This document shows positions 47,175 through 57,398 of a stretch of DNA of 64,000 nucleotides, in pieces. The notes under the pieces were generated by a model. That model was not told the origin of the DNA, searched no databases, and saw only the letters and a list, made by a program, of their open reading frames with translations. Position 1 is the stretch's first letter. Every line of letters begins with the position of its first letter. Made by a program: the position numbers and the translations under genes. The DNA comes from Heliocidaris tuberculata. Its lineage: Eukaryota > Echinodermata > Echinoidea > Camarodonta > Echinometridae. Where the stretch lies: contig CM046832.1 in assembly GCA_025618425.1 (NCBI GenBank), positions 71,076,187 to 71,140,186 of the forward strand, written 5' to 3'.

Positions 47175-47565
47175 CTGTGAAATAAAAGAAGAAAAAAAAA
47201 TGAATGTTCGTGAGGGCATGTACCCAAATGGAAAATAAAAAGAATTTCAATATTAGCGATAGCCAACAATAACAATGTTGAGTAAAAATCAGATACTAAT
47301 AAAGTTTATATCAGAGCAATTTTTTAAAGTCATTTCGAAAAACGATGGACGGTCGTCTCCATAACTGAAGGGCATTTCATTAAGGTGGATTTTTTCCACA
47401 GCTATATGATAGATGTCGTTATGTTGGGCAGGATTATTATGGCATGCTGTCAGGTCGTCATCGGCAATTTTGTAAGTATATGCATAACATTTGAATAGTC
47501 CATTTTACAACAGATTAAGATATCAATGTTAAAAAGGAGTCAAATAATGTATAGATTGAGCTTAC

Positions 47566-47809
47566 CTTCTTGGATTTTTTAACGGGCGGTCAAAGAAAGG
47601 GAATGGCCTCCGGCGTCTGGCTCCACTGACCACACCCAGTCTTTCTTGACCACGATAAAGCAGCGGGCCTGGATTGAGTGACCATGCAATACCCGTCTCG
47701 GCTTCCTCCCCACTACTCCTGTAGCAAGGCGTTTACGTTCCGAGATCCTCAGCAGTGTTCGACCAAGTATCCCCCCTCGGTCTCCCCCCTGCTGCTTCTG
47801 CAGATCAGT
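47566..47809 (-). other. Gene 2 candidate exon 4
   Basis: GC-rich block with a good acceptor (TTATTACAG) and donor (AAGAAG/GTAAGC). In the frame starting ACT GAT CTG it is open for 76 codons to a TAA at 47581-47579 and includes RCFIVVKKDWVWSVEP. If exon 3 is spliced at the weak donor after AAT (48242), this frame continues the protein; with the strong donor it would be 3' UTR. A second frame is also open for most of the block, so the coding status is undecided. Confidence 0.5.
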
Positions 47810-48235
47810 CTGTAATAAGAACGTGTTGAGAATTAAAAATCTACATTTTTAAGTATTAACTTAAGTGACGAATTCGGGGGAGCATGGGGAGCATGTGCCC
47901 CCTCCCTGCCCAATCCAATCTGGAATTAACAAGAAAATGTGCTCCAAGACCCCAAGAGGCGCCGTTTTATCCTCGTAAACAATAAGCACAAAATAAATAT
48001 TTTTTTGACATGTAATTATTTTCTCCTCTTTTGTGGGATGGAGAAATCATTTTATGGCTTAATGATTTGTCAAAATAAGGTCTATATTTTTGAGAATCAT
48101 AGTTGTTTCAAGTTGGAAAGAAAAAGTAAATCGGTATAATTTATACTGAAGATTCATTTCATTTTATACATTCCATGTATTTCTACTGATATACACGTAC
48201 GTGATGTTGAGAATTTTACTCACTCCAGGCTATGA

Positions 48236-48495
48236 TCACACATTGCCTCGCCTCGCGGCAATCCGGGCCGACCTCCGCAGGTTCTGGTTTGCCCGATTGG
48301 CTGCACGACGCTGTTCTCTACCTGCCTCGAGCTGAGCGGCGGCTGCAGCTGCGATCTCCCGCGCTACAAGACGAGGTGACCTCCGTCTCGGGTGAAGTTG
48401 CTCACGCTCCTCCTCCCGTCTCCGCCTCTCCTCCTGCTGCTGACGGTAAGCAGGAACGATCTCCGCACGACCGTGCTCACGGTGCAACTTGTTGA
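48236..48495 (-). CDS. Gene 2 exon 3 (basic C-terminus)
   Basis: Acceptor TTTTCATTACAG. It encodes the Arg/Glu/Ala-rich tail and reaches TGA at 48238-48236; a strong donor GTGAGT lies 12 nt after the stop (exon end 48224). The other two frames hit stops early. A weaker donor GTGTGA overlaps the end of the frame (see the exon-like block 47566-47809). Confidence 0.68.
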
Positions 48496-50942
48496 CTGTA
48501 ATGAAAATACAAATAAAGATAAGAAATTAGTTCATTATTTTTTTGTACTACACGATTCTTTCCCACTTCGTGTTGATATGATTTTGTTGTATTGCTATCT
48601 GAAGTCCCTGGTTAAGTTCCCAACATCTTTTTCACAGGATTATTTTCAGGACTTTTGTCCGTAACGCTAAAATGGGGGGGGGGGGGGGGGGGAGGAGGAT
48701 GGATGCAGCCCCCCCCCCCCTGAAGATTTTGCAAGTGGCGATATTTGGGCAACCGTGTACCTCATAATTCGAGCCGCGAGGTTCCCGAATAATCTCATAT
48801 TCGAGCAGGAAGTTGCCCCGAATACTAATTTATGAAGATTTTCATTAGAAAATGTGTAAAAAATGTGATATTCGGGCAAAAGATGTCAGCCCCACCCCCT
48901 AGCGAAAATGTGCCCATACGCCTATGGGGAGGATGGGTAGGTGGTGACCCCCTCCGAATCCCTCTATCAGTTTAATATGTACATGTATCAGTCATAAAAA
49001 ACAAAGATGTCTCAATGAAAATACCAAGCTACAATAACTCGTCTACCAAGAAGAGGCAGTGTCATAACAAATACAAGAACCCGCTTACCAGTGTCTTCTT
49101 CAACATGATAGTACAGGCCTCAAAATGGATTCTGCGACTTATAATAACCCCCAAATCAGGGAATGGAAACGATTGTGCTATTACACGCGACGATTGGATT
49201 TCTTTAATATTTGTCAAGAATTAAAGAGCCAAACAATACTGAATGCAAAGTTGATTCATGAAAGAAACTCATGTTGTCAATATCCATTGCAAGGACATTT
49301 GTTATAAAGATAATATAAAAACTAGGCCTAATGTGTTTGGGATCCGTAAGTTTTATACAAAGGCATGACAATCGTATCACTAAAGTGTAACATGATAATA
49401 CATATTTTTAAGAGAGATAATGAACTGCAATTCAATTTAATTAAGTGTATGTTTCATTGTATTTGCCCCCTTTTGAACGATGAGTTTTTTTTAGCTGGGC
49501 CCGTGGACATTTACATTGATTTGCACTATAAAAGTGGTAGGATGAATGCATTATTATATTATTATATATTGTATACCGAAAGTATATTATGCATGCCTAC
49601 TCCACAATTTATCCTTGGGTATCTTAATTTGATTAACTTGCATTTTCAAATGAAACCTTCAGGCTTGTATGCTACTAATGCTTTAAACAAATAATGTAGA
49701 TTCGGAACATTTTCAAATACATGTCATCGCACTTTATTTGTATTTGTATTAACTATTAAATCGTCCCTGTTTTCACGAAGTGACGGTAATGAGGAAAAAC
49801 GCACATTTTTTCAATTTTGAGTTTTTTGCATTTTGGGACATCATTCACTAACATCTTGAACCTCACAAAGTTTCAGATCATAATAATGTATAATTATGTA
49901 ACTATGGCGATGACGTCAACAAGAAAATACCTATATAGTAAAAGGATTTTCTGTTTTCACGAAGTGACGGCTTACAACCGTCCCGTATGTTTTACGTGTG
50001 CGGCTGAGATCCGTCATTTCGTGAAAACAATGAAGAGCGAGTCCTTAGTGGAGGGTACATATGGAAGTCTAGAAATGACGGTTAAAAGCGTGGTGATCAA
50101 GTCCCATATGTTTTACACGCGAGCGGCTGAGATCCGTCACTTCGTGAAAATCCGTCACTACGCGTCCTTGGAATTTTGTGTTTTCACGAAATGACGGTTA
50201 TGTTTACAGCTCATTTTCCCCCAAAATATAAACAAATAGGCAAATGATTAAACATAGAACTAAACACTGAAATATGATCTATCCCAGGATATAAAATTTA
50301 TTCACCCTTCACACATTAAAGAGGTTGAGATTATGCTTCAAAACTTTGAAAGCGATTTATTAAAAACTAACTTTCTTTTAGTTGCGCGCTCATCCGTCAC
50401 TTCGTGAAAGTTGTAACGAAATAGAGTACATACCGTGTTGCGTGCAGTAGAGCTCGTCGCCGGCGTCTCCTTCGAGCGTATGAAGGCCGCGCCGGGTGCA
50501 GCGTCTGCGATCTCTACGGGGTCCAACCTGCACACAGCATCGAACCCTGACTGGCCGTCTGTAATAAAAGACCAATCACAATGAAGATTTATTTATATAG
50601 AAAACAAAGAAAATAGATAACTTTGAAATGAAGGTATGAACAATTATTCTTCTTCACAATACTTGAATATAATCGTTGTTTTCCTGTTAGCAATTAAAAC
50701 AGTTTAGTCAAATCGAATAAAGCGATAGCATTTAAGGAATATGAATGATGGATGAGTAAAGATGGAATATGATTGATTCGATTGAGTAGTGTATCCGTAG
50801 AAAAAAACCACTTATCTAATGAACAAGGTTAAAAAAACCACCCCATCGATACTCAGTGGATTTACCGATGTTCAATTAATAGATTAAAAAGAGATCTAAT
50901 TTCGCGCCCCATACGATAGTGCATTAAAAAAAAAAAAAAAAA

Positions 50943-50985
<43 letters not shown>

Positions 50986-51013
50986 TAATAATAACAATAA
51001 CAATAACAATAAC

Positions 51014-51099
<86 letters not shown>

Positions 51100-52592
51100 A
51101 TAAGATTTCTATGGCGCCATTATCCATTTTGATTAAATGCTCAAGGCGCTTATTTACATAAGTTCAACATTATTTTTAAAGAAACCGTAGCGCCAGTGCC
51201 ATCCATGTCTATTGATGGCTCTGCGTAGCGCCTGGTTGCAGTGCCCTCTTGAGTTTTTCATGTGGGTAAGTTGCATATAAGAAAATTGCCTTTTGGGGGA
51301 TTAAACTGGAAAAAAAAAAAGAAAAAAGAAAAAAAAGTAACCTATTCGGTGCTCGGTTACTTTGTTCCTCGCTTTTGTTAACTAATTAAACAAATTAATT
51401 TACTTATTATAATTATTTATTTATTCGTTCATTTACTTATTTATTTCATGAGGATGGCGCTTTCCATATCAAGTGTTGCTTTTTCAAGGGAAAAAGTGCA
51501 TATATAAATAGAACAAAAGAGAAAAAAATAAATACAGAAGTAATCTAAGGTATAGGGTATAGAATAATGAAGCATAACTGCTAAAACATGTTGACAAGAT
51601 TTTTTAATTTTTTCATTTTGAAAAATCAAGGGATCAAAATCTGTGCCACTGTGTATCAGTAATTCCTTACAATACAAAAGAACATTTTCAGCTGCAATGC
51701 ACAGCAATGGCAATGTGTCCAGATTCAATAGATCTGTTTACAAATATATTCAAATTTTATGCATACTTTTACGGTTGTTCTTGACAACCTGAAAGCATGT
51801 CAGAGGCTTGTCAGACATAGCAACAAGTAATGTATGCAAACTGGATTCCAAGTATTGTAGTTCATTCATTAATAACAAGTTAATGGAATACCTCGATACT
51901 ATGTCCCCAGGAAAGAAACATCCATAAATTTGAATAACTTAGTAAACAGGTCTATTACAGGCACGATTTTTGGTCTTGATTTGTCAAAAAATTAAAATCT
52001 GATTAAATTTAATAGTATTCAAGAAAATATCATAAAACTTACTCCAAAATTTGATATCCTTTAGGTTTACAAAAGGGGTTATGCTATGCTCGAGAACCGG
52101 TGTGCCGAAAATTTTAGATTCATCAGCTTATAATTTATAACCCTAGCCAATTTGAAAAGGGCAAAAGTTTAAATTCAATGAGAGAGGCTACAAGATACAA
52201 AACATTCTTCCTCGCCGTTGTCACCTCTTTATGACGACATGTACTGGGAGGGCCGTCTTTTTTTCTTGCAGTTTTGTTTTTCGTTTAGTTTTATATTATT
52301 TTTTTTCATTTGCCCAACTTTTAGGGAAATATGTTCCTTGAGGCATTAATTGCAGCAAGGATTGTGTCTGGGCCGGGTTTGGTAGGAGGACAAGTTTTGT
52401 AAACGCAGGCCGGTGGGTCTTTGTATTATTTTCGTACGTATAGATCAATGAAAAGATGATGAAAAATGATTATTTCACTTACATTTCGTGTTGCCAGCAC
52501 CGGAATGCATCCAAGGCTGGGGGTGCCTTCCTCTTGCACCGAGAACCCTCTCGGGTGTACTCGACGCAGTTCAGTCCATACTGGTTAGCCAT
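48236..52592 (-). CDS. Small double Cys/His-motif basic protein, three exons
   Basis: No function can be named. Join (minus): 52592-52483, 50558-50434, 48495-48236; 110 + 125 + 260 nt = 495 nt, 164 residues plus TGA. All introns are GT-AG (donors GTAAGTG and GTATGT; acceptors with TTATTACAG-type tracts) and phases match. It starts MANQYGLNCVEY. Two related motifs are visible: C9, RC19-KRK, C32-x2-H35 (FRCWQHE) and C45, RC57-TRR, C75-x2-H78 (LYCTQH). This Cys-x(9-11)-Cys-[KT]-R-[KR]-x(12-17)-Cys-x2-His pattern looks like a zinc-binding unit and recalls the short RCxRK...CWQH motif of families such as DUF5763. Residues 95-164 are Arg/Glu/Ala-rich, likely helical or coiled-coil, with RRSPRLVAR and LRRSARIAARR, suggesting nucleic-acid binding. 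The exons are GC-rich against AT-rich introns. Confidence 0.7.
48664..48930. other. Gene 2 intron 2: possible degenerate transposon
   Basis: A long G-run followed by a C-run near 48672-48722 and a closing CCCATACGCCTATGGGG resemble the G/C-run type elements elsewhere. Ends and target duplication could not be established. Confidence 0.3.
49769..50410. repeat. Six-copy GTTTTCACGAAGTGACGG motif cluster
   Basis: An 18-bp motif occurs in plus orientation at 49769, 49953 and 50180 (one base different) and inverted at 50011, 50134 and 50394. Two of the inverted copies follow near-identical ~38-bp segments containing ATGTTTTAC and GCGGCTGAGATCCGTCA (49985-50020, 50106-50140). The cluster lies within gene 2 intron 2 and ends 24 bp from the exon 2 donor. 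It may be overlapping ends of an inverted-repeat transposon. Confidence 0.75.
50434..50558 (-). CDS. Gene 2 exon 2 (motif B)
   Basis: Acceptor TTTTATTACAG, donor GTATGT. Two frames are open across it, but only one has phases fitting both neighbours and it encodes the second Cys/Cys/Cys-x2-His motif, which supports the choice. Confidence 0.7.
50930..51100. repeat. (AAT)n microsatellite
   Basis: An A-run and a short TA stretch are followed by ~150 bp of AAT/AAC repeats in gene 2 intron 1. Translations (poly-Y, poly-I) are artefacts. Confidence 0.95.
51728..51955. mobile_element. MITE family A, copy 2 (diverged)
   Basis: The element 51730-51953 shares interior and ends with 45971-46197 (for example GCAAACTGGATTCCAAG and AAACAGGTCT at the right end). 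Like it, this copy is bordered by AT on both sides. It is more diverged, so an older insertion, in gene 2 intron 1. Confidence 0.7.
52483..52592 (-). CDS. Gene 2 exon 1 (start codon, motif A)
   Basis: ATG at 52592-52590 is the first in-frame start and is followed by 36 codons and a GTAAGTG donor, leaving in phase 2. It carries C9, C19 and C32-WQ-H35. The exon is clearly GC-richer than its surroundings. Confidence 0.7.
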
Positions 52593-52779
52593 CTTTCACG
52601 AGGTGAAGTAATAACCAACCGAAGCAACGAAGAAAGTCCACGAAACGAAGCAAAGCTAAGTAACCTCCAAACGACGTGTCTACGACAATGTCTAGCAGAG
52701 TGAGTGGAAAGAGTTACGGTTTGCAATCTTGCACGTAACCTTGCGCGATATCCTTCAGAGGTTTCTTTGAATGGGTAAC

Positions 52780-52832
52780 CAAGAGAAGACATCACGTGGT
52801 TCAAGCAGACGAACCAATCGCGAATCACGTTT
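52780..52832 (-). promoter_or_regulatory. Possible gene 2 promoter elements
   Basis: About 200 bp upstream of the gene 2 start codon lie an E-box-like CACGTG (52794-52799) and an inverted CCAAT box (CCAATCG on the plus strand near 52813). No TATA box is evident. Motifs alone are weak evidence. Confidence 0.3.
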
Positions 52833-53268
52833 GACTATTTCAGGTCTCTACCCAATTAACTGTAAACAGGAATGCACGCCAAGAATACAATTAGACATTC
52901 CTTACAATGTGTCCCAATCTATATAGCAGCCAAAGATTTGAACGAGAATACCTTGGAAGCTACATCGTCTTAAGAATGTTGATCAATAGAAAGTTCACAT
53001 TTGCATTCGAATTAATGGATGTTTCATCTCTGCTAACATAATGACGAGATAGTTAATCATGTTATGCCGTCCCACTGCGTACGGGACACATTCTATTCTC
53101 AATCGACATTGCGTGTTGTTGCATGTTGGGTTGGAACAAACAAGCATAATACATATATACATGTACGTCTAAATACAATATTAAAAGCGATAGGCTTTTT
53201 ATCTTTACCTCCAAGTTTATTTCTCATCCTTTTATATAGACAGTTATGGGCTATAAGAATAAGATGTT

Positions 53269-53394
53269 ATTTAATACAGTGGCGTAGATACGAACACACT
53301 TTCTATTCATATAGTGGGGGGGGGGGGGGAATGATGAATAGATCACCCCCACTAACAATGGATAATTATGCGTGTCTACACCCGTGATTTAATA
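53269..53394. mobile_element. hAT-like MITE, perfect 8-bp TSD
   Basis: The element 53277-53386 (110 bp) starts CAGTGGCGTAGATACG and ends CGTGTCTACACCCGTG (imperfect inverse). ATTTAATA flanks both sides exactly (53269-53276 and 53387-53394). The interior contains a G-run. The 8-bp duplication and CAGTGGCG end indicate the hAT superfamily. Confidence 0.85.
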
Positions 53395-53699
53395 TTATGG
53401 CAATTTTCTTGTTCCGCTCTGTATGCATCATGGGTCTATTTTCAAGTGTATCTTCGTCATGTTCGTGAAAGTATGATCAAAGATATGAAGTCAAATTTTG
53501 TTAACTTGTATATCTGTACCTTATAATAGAAGGACAGCACCAAGAAGGTCACCGAGAAGAAGCCACCTGCTGCCGAAATGATTACTTTAATTCCTTTTAA
53601 TTCCTTTTAAGGGCCCTTTAATTTCATATTTCTGAATTTTGAGAGCTAGCGAAGCGAGCAAATTTAGGTCTGTTGAAAGCCAGAAGGGCTTTAACTCTG

Positions 53700-54465
53700 T
53701 ATTAAACTCTGTATTCGGGTACCTCGCTGTCCGAATATGAGGATATTCAGGGGTTTTAGTCACATTTTTCTAATCATGACTACCAAAACAAAAATAAATA
53801 CGAGCTCGAATGTGTTAAAGCATGCTATGTACCGGACTGATGTACAACACACATGGGCGGCGGAACCGAGGGGCTGGGGACTGCAGCCCCCCACTCTTTT
53901 TTAGTAGACATGTTTCATGAAACCGCGGGAAAAAGGTTCGAAAATACTATTGTCATTAATGAGTAAAATCAAATCAGCCCACCCCCTCACTTTCAAAAAC
54001 GCTCAGCGGCCCCTGCAACATGTATACCTGAGTGATGTACATTTTGAAAACTTCTATTTTTCATGAAATATATCCAAATTATGACGTGCTAATTTGTTCC
54101 ATTTACTTTCAAACTGTTATCTAAGAAATAAAAATGATCTTTCACTCACATTCTTCAAATCATACCTAAAACGGGAATTATTCGAGGTTGTATGTGTTAT
54201 GTACTCGATTGACGTACAACATGTACCCGAGTGACATACATTTGAAAAATTATATTTTTAAAGGAAATATATTCAACTGAATTTTGACATTCTAACTTGT
54301 TCCATTTACTTTCGAACTGTCCTCTGAATAATGTACATTTAATTCATGACTGTTTCATTCATGAAATTTGTTCAAACTATGACTTGTTAAATGTCTGAGA
54401 ACCCATTTATAACATATCAATATCATATAGACATATTGACCTAGTTTTTTTCTCAAAATTAAATT
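53700..54465 (+). repeat. ~200-bp tandem repeat, part 1
   Basis: Units share GATGTACAACATGTACCTGA, then CATTTTGAAAA..TTTTTCATGAAATATAT and TTGTTCCATTTACTTTC. Landmarks at about 54017 and 54219 give a ~200-bp period. More units lie at 58310-58640, so the array has been split by the intervening mobile elements. Confidence 0.7.
53845..54020. mobile_element. Probable TIR element in the ~200-bp repeat
   Basis: CACATGGGCGGCGGAAC at 53850 and CAGCGGCCCCTG ending at 54015 are rough inverted ends. CAACA lies on both sides (53845-53849, 54016-54020), and joining the flanks restores the repeat's GTACAACATGTA phrase. That reconstruction is the best evidence that this is an insertion. Confidence 0.6.
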
Positions 54466-54649
54466 TTGAAAAATGCTTGATTCTTTTTCTCTCTTGTATC
54501 GTATACGTATGCCTAATACAAGCCAGGAATGATGTATGTTTAAAATTTCTTGAAGTAACAATTTTTTGTTTTTGTTTTTGTTAAGTGAAGTATCAGCGAT
54601 ACTTTTCATGGTGGAGAAACTGAATTGTAGGTTTGGTTTTTCAGGGTTA

Positions 54650-54890
54650 CACCATGTAATCTTTCAAGGAATAAGAGCCCTGAAAAGGGCTGGTGAGCTC
54701 CGCTAAGAGCTCTGTGGTCCTCGACGTTTCGATCAGTATGTTCTGATCGTCATCAGGAGAATGACTAGAACACTACCCAGTGGAGGCTATTTATTGCCTA
54801 CGGAATTGCCTGTGAATCGGATCCCTCCGTAGGCAATAAATAGCCTCCACAGGGCAGTGTTCTAGTCATTCTCCTGATATGATGATGCCA
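54650..54890 (-). mobile_element. Penelope-like terminal fragment with inverted repeat
   Basis: The minus strand carries CTGATGA, a stem, then GAAACGTC (54756-54723), the arrangement reported for hammerhead ribozymes in Penelope-like retroelements. Next to it is an imperfect inverted repeat: 54752-54807 (ATCAGGAGAATGACTAGAAC... TTGCCTACGGA) against 54823-54878. No reverse transcriptase of Penelope type was seen here. Confidence 0.55.
54722..54756 (-). ncRNA. Hammerhead-ribozyme-like core
   Basis: Reading the minus strand: CTGATGA (54756-54750), then CGATCAG-AACATA-CTGATCG, whose 7-bp arms pair perfectly as helix II, then AAACGTC overlapping GAAACGTC. These are the conserved catalytic-core blocks of hammerheads. 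Helix I could involve the adjoining inverted-repeat sequence. Activity cannot be judged from sequence alone. Confidence 0.55.
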
Positions 54891-55781
54891 ATTTAGCTTA
54901 TGAAGCGTTTACTTACATTATGACCGAAGTATTTGAAAACCATTAGAATACTCATGCACCATCTCGTAGGAAAACCGGAGATATTCCAAGAAAACAGTGG
55001 ATTACTAAAAGTATATTATATTCAGTTAACAAGAAACAGAGATTATTTCGGAAGTACATAAACAACCCATCATCTAAAAGTGAATTATTATATAAAAGTT
55101 AAAGAAACAAATTGAATTATATTATCAGAATGTTAAAAAGAAAGCGCTATGCGCAACTCTTGGAAAAGAATAAACTGAATCTTACTAAAACCTGGCAAAC
55201 GATTAACGGCATTTTAGGGAGAAATAGAAGGGGATAAATTACCAAAATTCATTTTCAAAGATGGCAAACATATATCGGACGAAAAAGAAATAGCTAATTC
55301 TTTCAATTCATATATTTCCAATGTTGGTGCATCAGTCGCCAATGATGTTCAGTCGACATCTAAACATTTCTCAGACAATTTGAATCCACGGATTTCGAAA
55401 TCACTGTTTTTTAATCCAACAACTGAATATGAAAAAATACAGATTGTAAAGAATTTGAAATCTAATTCTTCATGTGGGTATGACGATATAAGTACAATTT
55501 TGTGAAAAAATTATACATCACATTTCTCGTCCTCTTGAACACATTTTCAATTTATCTATGTGCACAGGCATCGTTCCAGACAATCTTAAAATAGCTAAAA
55601 TAATTCCAGTGTATAAGAAGAATGATCCTAATTCAATTCAAAATTACCGTCCTATATCTCTCTTACCAACTTTTTCAAAAATCCTCGAACGTATTATATT
55701 TAAAAGGCTCTATAGACATTTGTCTGAAAATAACATCTTAACCAAGTGTCAGTTTGGATTCAGACCCAACCATTCCACGGA

Positions 55782-57100
55782 ATAGACCGGTTCTGTAATG
55801 TTACACCTTTCCTCCCTCCACTAAATTGATCTCTATTCTCTTCTAACTCCCTTTTGACCCTTTCTTCCTTTTCTTGCTAAATATTACCCTGAATTCAGAA
55901 AAGTACAGATAATTTAGTTATAAACAAGTGTAATAATATGAACAAATCTGTAATGTATTATTACTGTCTGTTAAAAAGCATTTGAATTGTCATACTATTA
56001 TGCCATAACTTATCATTCTGCAATTATATTCCACTTGAAGGATTAACCATAATATTCATACAGCCCAAAACAGCAATAGATATGTCATAAATTTGCCTTT
56101 ACTGTGACCCCCCTTTTTTTTTTTTAAGTCTTCTAATCCACTTTCAATTCTAAAATAATTCTGGATATTATATCAATCTGCAGCATTATCGTAGTACACG
56201 GTGATTTATATTTCATATGTATTTATAAAATTTGGTAATTATCTAGCCTCCATACAATAGTTTGCCTCCTCTGTGTATTTCTATCATTCCCCATGTATTT
56301 TTCAATCTATTGCAATTAAATTTCAAATCATAATGTATACTTGCATTGCAATTTTTAATATGAAAGTATATTAACATTTTTAATGTTACATGCAAGATGT
56401 TTTTAATGATATTCTGGTAAGATTTAACCTTTTGAAGTTGAATTTTAAGTCAGATTTCATTTCATTTCATTTTGTTTTCTTCATTTTTTGAATAGTGGAT
56501 TATCCATTATTCCCTTCTTGTTTTTTCCAAGGTCTCAATCAAACAGATATTTTCACGAATTAATCAACATTGATGACAGGCAGTCTTATCCGAATCCGAT
56601 GTAATTTACATTTTGCAATTTTCAATACTTCACTGTAATTTTCTGGACGATCATTTGTTTTCATTTGTATAATTATGTATATTGTGCAATATCTATTATA
56701 TTTCTCGGAATGGCATGTGCGGGTTCACATGCCTACGGGCAACAGAGAAGAATTTCTCTTTTGTGAACCCTGACCCACATGCCATTCCGTCTTATCTTAT
56801 TCTATTTATCTATTACTCTGTATGCATATCTTGTATTCGTTTTTATGGTCGAATAAATAATAATAATAATAATAATAATAGTATACAAATTTATGCACAC
56901 TTCTTCTCTGAACACCTATATAGTGACGAGCTATTCCATTAACCTGCTTTTTATAAATGAGCCTCAATGCTTGGAATCCAGTTTGCATACATTACTTGTT
57001 GCTATGTCCGGCAAGCCTCCGGCAAGCTTTCAGGTTGTCAAGAACAACCTTTGTTTGAAAGGTATGTATAAAATTTGCATACATTACCGAAGCGGTCTAT
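55782..57100 (-). mobile_element. MITE family A, copy 3, inserted in the reverse transcriptase
   Basis: The element 55784-57098 begins AGACCGGTTCTGTAATG and ends CATTACCGAAGCGGTCT, in reverse orientation to the copy at 45971. The right ~215 bp match that copy; ~1.07 kb of other DNA sits near its left end. Removing it together with one AT restores CACGGAATTGGC, that is HSTE-LALLH, in frame, so AT is the probable target duplication. Confidence 0.8.
55806..56882 (+). mobile_element. LINE 3' fragment nested inside MITE copy 3
   Basis: AT-rich DNA ends in GGTCGAATAAATAATAATAA with about eight AAT units, the form of a LINE 3' tail. It interrupts the family A sequence between GTAATGT and CAAATTTATGCAC. 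Near its end is a strong hairpin: CGGAATGGCATGTG (from 56706) pairs with CACATGCCATTCCG (to 56789), with inner arms GGGTTCAC and GTGAACCC. Confidence 0.6.
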
Positions 57101-57398
57101 TGGCTCTACTACACGCCATAGAACATATAACCTCATGCTTAGATAAAAGAAAATTTACCCTAGGGATAAAGACTTGAGTAATAAGGCATTTGACACTTTA
57201 AATCATAAAATTATGTTATATAAACTGAAACATTACGGTCTACGTGGAATACCACATGACTGGTTTGTTAATTACTTTTGTAACAGGAAACAATTTACCA
57301 GCTTTAAAGGTGTAAGTTCTGAAATTATGCCTGTGATGGAATACCACAAGGGAGTATAATTGGTCCGTTGTTGTTTCTCATATATGTGAATGATATTA

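Larger units (their letters stand above)
54960..57398 (+). pseudogene. Non-LTR retrotransposon reverse transcriptase, degraded and split
   Basis: Two pieces, 54960-55783 and 57099-57398, join across an insertion to one reverse-transcriptase domain of the Jockey/CR1 type. The first piece gives NLKIAKIIPVYKK, NYRPISLLPTFSK and GFRPNHSTE; the second continues LALLHAIEHI, SKAFDTLNH, HYGLRGIPHDWF and, after a frame change, IIGPLLFLIYVNDI. Upstream of 55500 the frame is broken by several shifts and stops. The catalytic YADD-type block and everything after it are missing, because the sequence runs into another repeat at about 57399. A dead copy; the endonuclease part is not visible. Confidence 0.85.

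Noticed and set aside
48232..48495. 87-codon plus-strand frame
   Set aside because: It is the antisense shadow of gene 2 exon 3, which has matching splice sites and phase on the minus strand.
49817..50194. 125-codon plus-strand frame
   Set aside because: It runs across the repeated GTTTTCACGAAGTGACGG cluster in an intron of gene 2 and shows repeat-derived phrases (two AAEIRHFVK copies).
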